From Panonychus citri (taxonomy: Eukaryota; Arthropoda; Arachnida; Trombidiformes; Tetranychidae): DNA of 64,000 bases. Positions 1 through 12,439 of this stretch are shown piece by piece (within the stretch, counting starts at the first letter, position 1; the number at the start of each line of letters is the position of its first letter). Both the position numbers and the translations under genes were made by a program. The notes under the pieces were generated by a model. It worked only from the letters and a program-made list of their open reading frames with translations. It was not told the DNA's origin and did not search any database. The stretch is taken from assembly GCF_014898815.1 (NCBI RefSeq), contig NW_026515428.1:496001-560000 (forward strand), read 5' to 3'.

Positions 1-2091
1 GATATTATTTTAATTGTTATCATTTAGCATTTTAAGATTCATTTTCAGCAATTTCAATTGTTATTTGATTGTGATTAATGGTTAATCTTAACAATGAGAA
101 AATATAAAATCATGGTTTAGTTGGCCTAGAAAAGGTAAATTGAATTAAACAAAAAAAAAGAAAGTTTTCTCGATGGTTAGTTAATTGTTACAATTAAATA
201 TTCAACAATTTCCTCCTCTGCAAAAAGGTGAACAAGATAAATTACGACAATTTGTTAATTATTAGGAAGAAAAATCAAATTAAAGCTAATCATAAATCTT
301 CATTAAATCAAATCGCTAATCTAAAATCCATGTTAATCTAATTATTTTTTTTTCTTCGTCTTGATTGTTGATTACGAATTTAACTAATCAATTGGGTGTT
401 GTCTTGTCTTAATTATTGATCTTAATTGTAATCATTGATTTTCACAATCTAGTCAATCAAGTAAATAGTTACACCTAACCAAAGTATGCGAATTAAATCA
501 CGCAATTAACTTAATCATCAGGTTTTATTTTCGCGCTCCCATTGATTTAAGAATCAAAGTTAATCATCAAATCATCGATAGTTAATTGTAAATCATTAAG
601 TGTTTGTTTTTGTGACAATTTTGTTTCATTAATTGTCCTTATTTAATTTGACAACCTTGAGAAAACTGTAGCAATTAAGAAAAAAGAAAATTAAATCTCT
701 TTAAATTTCCCTAAATCATGTTAATCATGTTTCTAATTGTTAGCAAATTGTTGATACAATAAATCAGACCATTTAAAAGTAAATTAAGTGTCAATATATA
801 TATACAACAATTAGTAGCAATTAACAATTATAAAACCTTAATCAGATTTTCTTGTTAAACTATCAAAATTGAACAAAGTTCAACCAATTCAGTTGATTGT
901 TATCAAGGTTAACAATTAACTTAAATTTGTTTTAAAAAAATTGATCAATTGTAAAATCTATTAATAATTAATTTATTAACTTAATCCATGACAATTAATA
1001 ACATGTGCTCAGTGATTAATGTAAATGGTTAATCATAAATAATTAAGATCACATTGAAAGTTAATCACAATCACCAGATACATGAAATTAAACCATCACT
1101 TTTGTTTTAAATTGTCATTAATTGAATACATAATAACAATTAAGAATCGAGACCAATGTAGCAGTTAATTGATAACATTTAATTTGATTAATTCAAGAGA
1201 CATAGACAATTAATATCAACAATAATTTACAATTTAAAATCAAATGTTTGTAGACACAAATTAAATCAATCAACGTGACTTTATGTTAATCAACAAATCA
1301 ATATGATCACAGCAATTTGAATCCTCTTAATCCTCACGTTTTATAAATCACACTGATCATAATCATCATCAATTGAACACTATTAATAAATTGTTAGGAG
1401 ATTCAGAGAAATCAGTGGACAATCAATTAGGATAAATTGTTTGGCATCTATTTAAATGGTCTCATAATTGTGATTAACCTACAATTAACATCTTGGGAAA
1501 AAAATTGTTCATCAATCTAATTGTGAATCTGTTAATTGTTACTCTGTGAAAGTGTATTCATATTGATCATAATCAACAATTAAGTGTTCAACAACTAATC
1601 AACAATCAACAAACTAATCAACATGAAAGGTTACATGGATAAAATTGAGGTTTGATTGTGAATTTAAATTAAAATAAACATTTTCAACCACAAACAATTA
1701 ATTTCGTAATTTATCCCAATCAAATTAATATTAATTATTGAACTTTTTGTTTCTCTCCAGTTTCTTGATTACTGTTTATGATCAACCAACAATCAGATGA
1801 TTATAAAGAAAAATTTTACTTTCTAATCAATGGATTATTAAGTTAATCAGCAATATAATCAATTAATTTAGATCAATGAATTAGACCAAAAAATGAATAA
1901 TTAATTAATGTGAAAGATTAAGAAATTAACTTTTTGTTAAATTGTTTTGTTTTGTTTTTCTCGTGTAAATTTTTTAATTCATTGTTAATTTTTTCCCACC
2001 ACAATTGAACACTACAACTAATTTAAATGATAATTAGAACCACAACAACAACAATCAAAATTATCACAATCATTTTACCAACAACAATTTA
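1..2091. other. AT-rich upstream region, no gene seen
   Basis: No reading frame with protein-like character was found on either strand. The stretch is AT-rich and crowded with the short words TTAATTGT and ACAATTAA. The part next to position 2092 is presumably the promoter and 5' untranslated region of the bZIP gene, but no clear TATA box or initiator could be fixed. Confidence 0.5.
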
Positions 2092-2599
2092 ATGAATTTG
2101 GATGAATTTTTAATCGAGAATGGAGTTGATTTTAATTATATAAACGCAATCAGAGAGGAATCAGCAAAATTAGAAGTTGAATTCAGGTAAGAATAACAAT
2201 TAAGACATCGAACCGAAAAATTAGATTTTTCAACTTTTCGATTTATTTTCTCCATCATTCTAGTCCACTGGACATTGCATTGGCCACTCGACCAGGAAGT
2301 GATGCTAATTTTGACCCTTCTAGTGCTCGTTTCTCTGAAGACGAACTTCGACCTCAGCCAATCATGAGAAAATCAAGGAAACAACATGTGCCCGATACTC
2401 TGAAAGACGCTCGATATTGGGCTCGAAGGGTCAAGAACAATATGGCCGCTAAAAGGTCAAGAGAAGCGAGAAGATTAAAGGAGAATCAAATTGTTCTAAG
2501 AGCAAGTTACCTCGAAAAGAAAATGAATCTCTCAGGGTGACACTCGATAAATTACGCCAAGAGAACGATAATCTCAAGAAGATGATCGATTCGGATTAA
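2092..2599 (+). CDS. PAR-type bZIP transcription factor (frameshifted as sequenced)
   Basis: Two exons, 2092-2186 and 2264-2599, joined by GT...AG with an intact codon across the junction. The small protein (about 140 residues) begins MNLDEFLIENG. It has the proline-and-acidic-rich stretch (PLDIALATRPG, then FSEDELRPQP) of the HLF/TEF/DBP/Pdp1 family, followed by the basic region KNNMAAKRSREARR. That region binds DNA, and the following zipper should dimerise, so this is a nuclear transcription factor. As sequenced, the frame is lost just after YLEK (about 2514): four A's are present where five keep the zipper frame, and a stop follows at 2538-2540. The other frame then runs to TAA at 2597-2599 with zipper-like heptads. 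The family match is clear; whether the break is real or a read error is unknown. An AATAAA lies at 2736-2741. Confidence 0.85.
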
Positions 2600-2735
2600 G
2601 AACTTTTTTCTCTCTCATCGAACCAAAATTCAACAATCATATTCATGATTCTTATTTCATTCTAATTGTTATTCTAATCTAATTAATATATACACATCGA
2701 TTGATCGTAACTCTAATTGTTTGTCTTTAAATTAA

Positions 2736-2741
2736 AATAAA
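2736..2741 (+). terminator. polyadenylation signal AATAAA of bZIP gene
   Basis: Canonical AATAAA about 137 bases after the bZIP stop codon, on the same strand. This position suits a poly(A) signal in a short 3' untranslated region. Confidence 0.45.
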
Positions 2742-3054
2742 TTGTTTCGAAAAACTAATTTCAATTGTTGATTATTTATATTTATATTGATGAGATTTAG
2801 TCAGTATTGAGACAATTACATTTACACAAGGATTAATAGGATTAAGAGTAAAGATAAATACAATTATAATGAGTAATGGATAAAGGATAAGGTGAGAATA
2901 TATTGAGGATAATAACATAACTAAATTAAGAAACAATTAAGAAATATAATCTTGAGTAAATATTTAAAGTTTGTGGTTAAGATTTTAGACAATTAAATCT
3001 CAACTGATCCAGAAGATGTTGATTGTTGATGAGTGTAGAGAGTTTTAATTGTGA

Positions 3055-4013
3055 TTAGAATTTCACCTTACCAGGAATATATTTATCGATAAGTGATTGA
3101 TAATAAGGACGAAGTTGATCAATATCGGGAACGATTTCAGACTTTGTATACAAGTCGAACTTATTAAATTCCCTAATCCATTCCAGCATCGCTTTATCCT
3201 TCTCATTACATAGATACATATAATCACCTGACATGTGCCATGGATAAAATGAATGATATCTAATACAATAAAGAGCTTCCTCAGGTAATTTCATATTTGG
3301 ATGGTTAACCAGAACTCGATACAAGTATTCATCATGGCCCCAGGACATTTGAACATTTTCCAATCCACAATTAGCATTGTAAACACCATACTTAGTATTA
3401 TACCTTGAATCATATGCATCCGGATTAAGATTAAAACTTGTCTCTCTGTAAACAATTGAATCAGCGTATTCACAGCCAACCGGAAATGTATCACCGACAA
3501 CTGACCATTGAGGTTCACCATAAAAGGCCATTACCTTACCAAGATCGTGAATTAGTCCAGTTAAATGAAACCAATCAAGGGTCGGATGTTTCCTCCTGAT
3601 CTCTTCAGCGGTTTGAAAGGCATGGACAATGTTTGGCATGTCCACATCGGGATCCGATTCGTCGATCAGGTCATTTAATTTTTCCAAACCTTCCATAATT
3701 GTTAATTCCATTTTATCAAATTTAGTCCATTGGGCCAATTTTCGAGTTGCAAAGTCCAAAGTTTGGTGAGTGTGCATTTTAAGGTAAGTGTTTTGGACTC
3801 GCTTTTGAATTGGATCATCCTGAGGAAAAGATTAATCAACAATCAACAGGTTAGATTACCAATATATTAACAGACATGATTAATGATTAATTAACTTACT
3901 TGATTAGTTGTATATTGTCTGAATTGTGTCTTCTCTTTAACCTCTTCAGGTCGATGTAGTTCTGATGGATCAATAAGACTTACTTTAGGTGAAGACATTG
4001 GTGTTTGGATCAT
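3055..4013 (-). CDS. myo-inositol oxygenase
   Basis: Two exons, 3900-4013 and 3055-3819, give 292 residues, close to the usual size of this enzyme. It opens the ring of myo-inositol with O2 to give D-glucuronate, using a mixed-valent di-iron centre in the cytosol. The family's metal ligands are visible: His in RKHP, the His-Asp pair in GLIHDLGK, His in SWGHDEYL, His in RYHSFYPWH and Asp in NKFDLYTKS. The start is the upstream ATG at 4013 (MIQTPMSSPK); an in-frame ATG at 3998 is also possible. The intron is short (80 bp) and phase 0. The gene is convergent with the bZIP gene, with about 450 bp between their stop codons. It appears intact. Confidence 0.93.
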
Positions 4014-7000
4014 TTTAATACTAATTGTTACAATAAAATTAGATAATTAATCGTAATTATAATGTACAAATTTAAAGGGTTGAAAAGTTTTCTGATGAAA
4101 ACAGAAAAGTTTAACACTCGATTTAGATGATTATTTACTTTGATTTTGATGTTGTATTGAAATTGATCACTTTTTCATTTCAATCACAATTTAAGGTTTT
4201 TAATTATGGTTGATTGTTGTTATTTGCCAATGTTTAAATACTTAATTCAGTTGTTGATTGGAAGATTAGATTAAAGTTAAATGAGGGAAGAAACAATTTC
4301 CATGGGATCTCTCATAGGGATTTTCTCAGCCATTTTACCAATGGTTCCTCCTCAACTCCTTCCTCCTCCTTCATCATCATTTCTCAATCGTTTCTCAACA
4401 ATTAATCAACGTTAATCTAATCATTGTTTCAAGAGATCTCTTGATCATTAGACTTAATCCGTATACTTATCACTTATCCAGTTCTCTTAATCAAATCTCT
4501 ATCTCTCATTCTCTGTCCTCATCAATTGATTATCTTAATTTTCTGTGTGGCCCTCACTCTTACAATAAGTTTTTACCATTGATTTTCAATTGATGATTAA
4601 TGGAAGAGGCAGAAAACAAATCAGATAATCTCACCCAATGGAGATGATTTAATCTCTTATAAAATATCACCAGGAAAACTAAACATTAAGATCTGATTCA
4701 AATAAGTTTGATTAATCTGGTTCTCTCCGGTTAATTGTAATTTAATTGTCAAGTGTCGTTGATTAACATTACATCATCAAAGATTCACCATTGGAATCGG
4801 AATATATTGATTGTCATTAATACTTTTTTTCCCAATCGACAATAGACTCGCTCACTCTCTCTCTCTCTCAGTCTTAATTGTTGATTGTTGATGGTCTCTA
4901 ATTATCACCATCTGATTGTCATAATTAAAAGATAGTTTACTTAATTGTTGAAATGATTTATCGTTGAAATTGTTTTCTCGCCAATTTTTATAACTAATCA
5001 TTTGTTTCCGCAACTTCAATTTCAATTTTCAACGATTCCGATAACAATTAGTTAGCTAAATGTTAATCATGTTTTAAATTGATGACCATTAATCAATTGA
5101 TTGACTGGTGTTAATTGTTATTAACATGGTTTCCATACTTATTACTTATCACTTTACAATCAATTCTCAATCTTAATTGTTGAATGAAATGAAAAATATT
5201 ATGATACAATGTTAAACAATTAAGGCAATTTATTAACTAACGAAACAAAAAAAAATTGAATTAACTTTAATTTTTCACCATTTAGATATTAATTTATTTT
5301 GACAACATATAATTTATTATTATTATATTATTATTATTTGTTGATTCCGGAAACTGGATTTAGCTAATCATCAACAATTCAAATTGTTGATCAAAATTTA
5401 ACTTCTTGGTCTTTGAGATTAACTTTAAGATGGTTAATTTTTTTTTTCAATTAAATCATCAAGTTAATCCAAAAGTAAATTGTTGATAATTTGTTTATTG
5501 CTCAAGGCTTTTACAATTAACAGTTAGATTATTATTATTATAATAATAGTAATTGGAAAATTAAAAATCGTTAATCATTAATTTGTATCAAAGATCAGAT
5601 TAATTGTGGCAATTTAAATAATATTGATCAATCAATTGATTAACTCAAACTTTTATTAATCTCATTTTGAAATTAAATTATTAGGAAGTCACAAGTTTTG
5701 ATTGATTTGAATTTAAATAAATCTAATTTTCTTAATTATCCCTTTTAATTGAATTTAGTTTATTTGAATTGAGCACAATCAGCTGATTGATGAAAAAGTG
5801 ATCAGAAACTTTGATTGTTATTACAATTATCTAATTGTTGTTGTAACAGTTAAATTGGTCACCTTGGACTTAGATTATACAATTAATTAACTGATTAGGA
5901 CCAAGATTAACGGTAAATTTATTAATAATACAAATAATGATCATGATGATTTAATGATTAACTAAATTTTCAATGTCTCTTTTTATATAAGGATGAAAAA
6001 AATTAATCTCCACAATTAAGGGTAACAATTAAAGTTAATTCTTTGACTATTGTTATGCTTTTAACAATTTACAATTCGTTAATTGTAATCGAAATCAAGT
6101 GATTAATTTTTTTCACCTTCTCTTTTAAGGTTTGGATATTTTTAATTGTACAAATTTGGACTAAATTGTAAATTGAACATGAAGAAATCATCAGTTAATC
6201 ATGATGATGATTAAAATCAACAGAAAATTAAATTTTGGATTAAGGTGTAATCCATATTTGGTTATTCAGTTCCAGTTAATCTGATCCCAATTAAGTTGAC
6301 CCAACAAATGATTAACTCAATTGATCTTGATTAGTAAATGATCAACGATGACAGGTAATCACTATTATGATTAAAATCGAATTGAATTAATTGTAGTTAA
6401 ACAATTAAAAGTAATTTGCTTTATGATTGTTGTTGTTTTTAAGCAACTACAAGTACAGTTGTTGCAATATGATTATGATTAAAATCAATTGAAACACTTA
6501 ATTGTAATTAACTGTCTCGTGTCTCTTTTCTCGTGTTAATTGTACTGAGATGAAATTAAAAATAATCAACTAATCATATTTACCTTTCTTAAGTAGTATC
6601 TAGATTAACATTATCTAATTGTAATAGTTAATTGTTGAATCTTTTACTTTGCACTTTAATAGATTAACTTTCAATCAAGATGAATTCAAATTGGTGACAA
6701 TTAACTTATACTTACATAGAGTTTGTGTCGATTGATATTCAAATTAATTTAATTGCAAATGGAAATCATGTTTAGCTAATTGCGGAATTAACTTTTTTAT
6801 TTTTATTTAGCTACAATCAGATCATTAACCTGATTGTGATTGTTTATAATTAAGGAAATTTATTTACTCTTTTGATTGATTGATTGACATATTAACTGTT
6901 TGTAAATCTATTGATTTCTCATCAGTTTGTTTGGTTAATTAAATGAAATTTACAACAATCAAAGAGTATCAATACAATTACCAAAGATGTTACAATTTAT

Positions 7001-8097
7001 ATCTAAATCAATGATCAGGTAAATTGTTACCAACCGTTAATTGTTTACTCTTAAACTATACATTCAAATGAATCATTAATTCAGTTGAATTCAGTTAATT
7101 GTGAAGAGATCTCTTGACCGTACAAGAGATCTCTTCACAATTAAAGTTAATTACTAAGGGAAATGTTTAATTGTAAAAGTCCTCCAACCGAGTGAAACAA
7201 AAGGATCAACTAATTGATTGTTGATTTAATTTGTTGACAGGGTGAAGAAAATTAAGAAAATCACAATTAGCTAATTAGGTGCAGATCTTGATTACCTTAA
7301 ATCAAGTGAATAACAAAAACAACAACAACAATTAAAGTCACATGCTTATTATTAGTCTAATTATTTAACGAAAACGAGGAAACAATCAGTTGATTAATTA
7401 AGGAAATCTCCAAATCAATAAGACCTTCAGATGATTAGTTGATTGTGCTGAGGATGATTCATATTAGTTTACAATTAGTTGATTATTTTGATCAAAACAA
7501 AGCAAAAAACGAGGGAAAATAACTTGACACTAGAATTGATTTAGCTCTTAATTGTTGTTGATTGTGATTGAGTTAATTTTTTCATCCTCTGATTACAATT
7601 GGTTATCAATATTAAACAAGGTTAACCTTGTCTAATCCACTTGAATTAAACTCCAGCAATTTAACACGAGATTGATTAACTAATCTGATTGTCTAAGTAT
7701 TATGGTTTAATCATAATCAAAATCATCTAATAGATAAATTGTTTATCAGTTGCTCATTTAATTACGTTTAATTGTTTCAATTAAGAAATTTGTTTTCATT
7801 GAAACTTTTACTTTCTCTTTAATCAATGTTATGTCACTTTGGAGTTTAATTTAATTGATAATAAATGAAACAATTAATCAAATCAATCAAAAGAAATGTT
7901 TTTATTGTAAAATTTACAATTTAAAATAATTTAATCATCATTACACTTATCAGATTGCAGTTTAATTGTTTAGGAGTTTACGATTATGTAAAAATTTGAT
8001 TAGTTCAATTTAATTGAACTCTTGTCATTGATTAATTGTTGATCACCTTAATTGTTGTCTATAAACAGAATTAAATTGTTCAAATTGATTAATTGTG
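4014..8097. other. 4-kb gene-free AT-rich region
   Basis: No convincing coding frame on either strand. There is a short pyrimidine tract near 4855-4870, many TTAATTGT/ACAATTAA words, and the perfect hairpin listed at 7095-7144. It presumably contains the promoter of the inositol oxygenase gene at its left end and the 3' flank of the next minus-strand gene at its right end. Confidence 0.45.
7095..7144. repeat. perfect 22-bp inverted repeat with 6-nt loop
   Basis: Left arm 7095-7116 and right arm 7123-7144 are exact reverse complements around the loop ACCGTA. Each arm contains the self-complementary core AAGAGATCTCTT. The DNA could extrude a cruciform and the RNA a 22-bp hairpin. Nothing nearby identifies its role. 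Confidence 0.85.
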
Positions 8098-10489
8098 CTA
8101 AGACAATGAGCCGGTTTTTTGATATTTTTCCGCTTTCTTATTAACAAATCCCAGCGATCTTCCAGCAATTAGTTGATTGTTACGTTTTAAAAGTTCAAGC
8201 GATGATTTAATTGTTGAATTATCATTAAGATAATCAGTTGATTTCTTTCTGGTTGAGAAAATATCATTGATTGAGAAAAAAACAGGAGGCGATGGGAAAC
8301 CTATGGAAAAATTAAATAGAAGGAGAAAAGATCAACAATTAAGAACAATTTTCTAATTCCAATTCCAACAATTTACAACAACAATCAACAATCAGCAATC
8401 AAATCAATATAATTACGTTTGTACGATCGAGACAATTTATCTTTCAAAATCAAAATAGAAAGATCCATTTCTTCATCCGATTAATACTAACAATCAGTTA
8501 ATCAACTAATCACTAATCATCCTGTAAATCATAATAATAGAAAATCATTAATTAGTAATCATCATCAAAGTAATAGATTAACACATCTTAAGCTTAATGA
8601 TTAAATCTGAAAAAAAATTGATTGCCAATCTTGATTGATTGAAAGAGATTGATTTTAATTATATCCAATTTTTTTACGATAAGTTGATCAATCAAATTTG
8701 AAAGAGTTAACAACAATTAAAAATTACGAATTGAAAATGTTCACCTTTTCTATTGGTCACTTTTTTGGTCAAATTAACGGAGGTGCGACTTTTGGACTTG
8801 ATCTGATCGGATTGAAATGATTGTGGTGGCAGCGATGATGACGGCGGTGGTTGATTGATACTATTATTTATCGGTGGAAGCTGAACCGGCTTGGGTCGCC
8901 GTATTGATGAATTAGAGTCATCCCGACTTCTGGCTGAATAAGATGAAGATAATACAGTTTTAATTGTTGATTGTAATGGTTGTAAGATGATTGAGCGAGA
9001 TGGACGAGGTCCATTTTCCCCACCAAGGGTCACTTTGATTTCCTCGCCGAAACTTTCGCGACTACTTAAAGTTACTATTGAACGAGATGTTCCTGACGAT
9101 GATTTAGATGTTGTACTGTTATTTGGATGATCTAAATTATTTCGAGACAATAATTAGAAAATAAATTTAATTACAGAAGAAAATTTCAATTTGAATGTTG
9201 TTGATTAAGTTAAATTCAGTTTCTTACATGATTGTTTTGCTGAGAATCGAGATGTTAACCTTGATGGATCCCATTTAAAACTATCACTTGATCCTTTTGA
9301 AAATGAACCACGACTTTTGGTAGGAAAAGTGAAATTAAAAATAATTTAGATTAATTTAGGTTTAAATCTGATCAAATTAACTTAATTGTTACCTTGACTC
9401 AATGTTGTTCCAGTTACTTTCCGTTTGGTTTGAATACTTTAAAAAGATGGCACCTCGTTCACTCCTTGTTGATTGTTTTCCATTGAAATTTAATTGATTG
9501 GATTAATTTTTCTGTTAATATTTAGATTAGTTAATCAACTTACTCGGTAAATTTGATTCTAAATTTTTCTCTCCATTGTAAACATTCATTGATTATTTGA
9601 TCTGTTAATCCTTTCGCCGGAGATTTACCAAGTAATACAATCTTATCAATTGTCGTCAAATAATTTTGTAACCACTGATCATGTTCCAGATCACATTCCT
9701 ATTAGTTAGAAACAATTAACCACAATTAGTGTACCGTTAATTTATCAATTAAAACTCATTGATAACAGTGAATGACAAATTTTCGTATACAGCTCAGCAA
9801 TAATTGATTGAGAGGTTAATTTGATTTGACTGTTAATCAAATTGATTGGTTATTAAGATCAATTTATATTCTCTAAATCAAAATCTAATGAAAGATAAAA
9901 AAGTTGCGTTTGATTGAATCTAACATGTGGTTGTATGGACAACGACGGTTTTGGCCTGGTGCTTAGAGATGATTCAGGTCAGTGTCTTGAAAAGTCAAGT
10001 ACTCATATTGTACTTACTAGAACCAATTCTCTTCTCTGCAATTTCCAACTCATTTAACTGAATTGGTTCATCTGAATTGTTTATGAGTATCAGGCCAAAC
10101 CCGTCGTTGTCCATACAACCACATGTTAGATTCAATCAAACGCAACTTTTTTATCTTTTATTAGATTTTGATCAAAACAAATACAAATTGATCGTAATAA
10201 CCAATCAATTTGATTAACAATAGACGTTTATGTCTAGCACCATAAATTAATAATAGATGATGATAAAAGATTATCAACCAAAATGGTCACTTGATCGTTG
10301 AAAATGAGATGGGAAAAAATGACCAAAGGATTGAACAAATTAACTAAATCATTGGAATCAAATTTGATTTCAACTTATGGAACAGTTAATTAAAGGGAAT
10401 CTCACCTCACCAAGGGAATAACCACTTTCTGTTGAGAAACCACCGAGTATGGAGAAAGTGTCATCAATATTAATTATGGAGTCACTCAT
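8098..10489 (-). CDS. unrecognised six-exon gene, 328-residue protein
   Basis: Exons 10406-10489, 9544-9698, 9393-9464, 9228-9313, 8745-9131 and 8098-8300 all join in phase with GT...AG borders and give one open frame of 328 codons plus TAG. I do not recognise the family. Residues 1-28 (beginning MSDSIINIDD) form exon 1. Residues 29-80 look helical, with motifs DQWLQNYL and ECLQWREKFR. The middle is low complexity, rich in Ser, Pro and Asn (for example NQPPPSSSLPPQS). The C-terminus is basic and again helical (SLELLKRNNQLIAGRSLGF, then NKKAEKYQKTGSLS). There is no signal peptide or membrane segment. The layout resembles a cytoplasmic or cytoskeletal adaptor, which is only a guess. Intron 1 holds the fold-back element at 9831-10219. 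Exon 1 and its upstream flank are duplicated at 18464-18973. Confidence 0.72.
9831..10219. mobile_element. fold-back (inverted-repeat) element in intron 1
   Basis: Arms 9831-9958 and 10091-10219 are reverse complements of each other along about 128 bp with a few mismatches and small indels. They are separated by a 132-bp spacer that contains smaller inverted repeats of its own (such as GAACCAATT/AATTGGTTC). The element lies inside the first intron of the minus-strand gene. No transposase frame and no clear target-site duplication could be seen. It may be a fold-back MITE or a local inverted duplication. Confidence 0.65.
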
Positions 10490-10730
10490 ATCACAATTAG
10501 AGAGAAATAAAATTAAATAATCGTTAAAATCTATTAATCTGGAAAAATTGGTCAACCCATTTGGTCAGTAAATGTAAACACAAACCACCAAGAGATTCAC
10601 TATTCAGGTGAATCACAAATGGATTCGGAAGGAGAAGAGAAAAGGTTAGAGTCGATGGCCTCAACTCGAAATGTCCAAAAATCGAATCGTAATTATATCT
10701 TTTACCTTCTCATTCTTCTTCATGAGGTGT

Positions 10731-10766
<36 letters not shown>

Positions 10767-10892
10767 TGTCTACAATTTGTTTCCATGGAAATTGAAATGC
10801 AAATGAAAACAAAGAAACTCAATCAATTGGAAACATTTTATATTCTTAATGACTTTCCGATTATCTTCTTGTTTCGTGTCTTTGATTAGTCC
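10385..10892. repeat. duplicated segment (parent copy): exon 1 and upstream of the unknown gene
   Basis: This about 508-bp segment is repeated at 18464-18973 with few differences. It covers the start of intron 1, exon 1 (MSDSIIN...), and about 400 bp upstream, including a (TC)15 tract at 10734-10763. Here the segment is in its native place upstream of exons 2-6, so this is taken as the parent copy. The plus strand also carries an open stretch starting MDSEGEEKRLES inside the segment, with no recognisable family. Confidence 0.8.
10734..10763 (+). repeat. (TC)15 microsatellite (parent of duplicated tract)
   Basis: Uninterrupted TC tract upstream of the unknown gene's exon 1. The duplicate at 18810-18847 is longer, so the tract has changed length since duplication. 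Confidence 0.9.
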
Positions 10893-11163
10893 ATAATCCG
10901 AATATGACCACTTTCTGATTTCATCATTTTCCATCTCACTGATTAATATATTCACTTGGAACAATTTAATGGGATTGGTAGAAACTAGAGATAAGTTTTA
11001 ATCATTTTTCTCTTCTTATGTTGACACACTGTTTGCTTGGGATACTTGGAGATGAGAAGAGCGAAAAATTACAAAAAAAGAGAAATGGGAATATATTGTT
11101 ACTATTGGTTACAATTAATTGAACGTAAGGTTCTCAGTGGTTTTGATTTGATCACTGGACTGA

Positions 11164-12371
11164 TCATGATGGTATTTGAAGAAGGGCATTTTGAGTGGAT
11201 GGTAGATAAACAACATTTCGTGACCTTGATAGAGCAGCGGCGATTTCTTCGGCTGCTTCCAATCTACGAAGTTCAACTAAAGCTTCACCAGCTTTACCAA
11301 ATGCTGCAGCCAACAGAGCAGCGGCTTGTGAATCTCCCTCAGCGGTGATAATTGCAGCAATTTTTAATTGTTCAGCCTTTTCTACTAAGAAACGAGCCTT
11401 TTCTGCATCTTGTTGGGCTACTTGTTTCATCTCAACAGCAGCGGTAAACTCACGACCGAAAGTCAAATGAGTCTAAAGATTATCAAGGAAAAAAAAGAGA
11501 AAATAAAAATTAGTTCACCTTTTAATTTACTGCAAACAATCAATTTATGAGAAGAAATTTGTTCTTACCAGTGAAATATCATCTAATAAGAGACCAAACT
11601 GAGCAGCTCTTTCTGTAAGCTCTTCACTGACTTGTCGAGACACCAACTCTCTTTGGGTGATCAGTTCACCTGCATCGAATTGAGCCTATTAAATTAGATT
11701 TTTAGAAAATTAAATTCTTGTTAAACCACATGGATTTTCAATAAAACTCATTTTGCAAATAGATACTCACTACAACAGCTTTAAGGACTTCATTTGTGAT
11801 GGAAGGTAAAACACGTTCATCATAATCAACACCAAGGCTTGTGTACATTTTTGGTAAATTTTCAGGGACCGGTCTGAATAGAATACGCAATGTGATATTG
11901 ACATTCTGTAAATCTAATAGAGGGAGAGAGTTATAATTAGTAATTTGAATATTCAATGAAAAATCACAACAGAAAACAATAAGATTTACCTTTACTACCA
12001 GTAACAACCGGTACATTCCTGGGTCTTGAACGAATATCAAAAATGATGGGTTTCTGTACCCATGGAATCAAAAAGTGAGTTCCTTCACCAACAACGTTAG
12101 GTTTAATTCCAGAGAATCGATCAAAAATGACTGCCCTATGGCCTCCGTCAACTAAAATAAAATAAAATGAAACCAAATAAGTGAAACAATTAAAACATAA
12201 CCTAACCCAAAGCAATAACTATAAAAACCATTGCCAGGAATTAACAGGAAATAAAAATTATATTAAACAACAAGACATTTTCTTACCATTGTACAAAGCA
12301 CTATTGACAATACCACCTGCAAGAGCTAACCCAAGACCTAATCGTCCAATTCCAGCTAAAATTTGAGCCAT
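11164..12371 (-). CDS. prohibitin 1
   Basis: Five exons, 12287-12371, 11990-12151, 11771-11913, 11569-11685 and 11164-11472, give exactly 271 residues, the usual prohibitin-1 length. Prohibitin 1 pairs with prohibitin 2 in ring complexes of the mitochondrial inner membrane, which scaffold proteases and support cristae and respiratory complexes. The N-terminus MAQILAGIGRLGLGLAL is the hydrophobic anchor. The SPFH/Band-7 domain follows (GGHRAVIFDRFSGI; FRPVPENLPKMYTSLG; DERVLPSITNEVLKAVV). The coiled coil comes next (QRELVSRQVSEELTERA; QQDAEKARFLVEKAEQ), ending in SRNVVYLPSTQNALLQIPS. All splice phases agree. The retrotransposon 3' end lies only about 70 bp upstream of the start codon. Confidence 0.96.
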
Positions 12372-12439
12372 AATTAGTTAACAACAATTAGAAAACAATC
12401 AAATTTATTGATAACAACAAACATAAAATAAGAAAACGT

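Noticed and set aside
10671..10889. Plus-strand frame of 72 codons with a Ser-Leu run
   Set aside because: The run is the TC microsatellite; the rest has no protein character. The segment is promoter DNA of the minus-strand gene.
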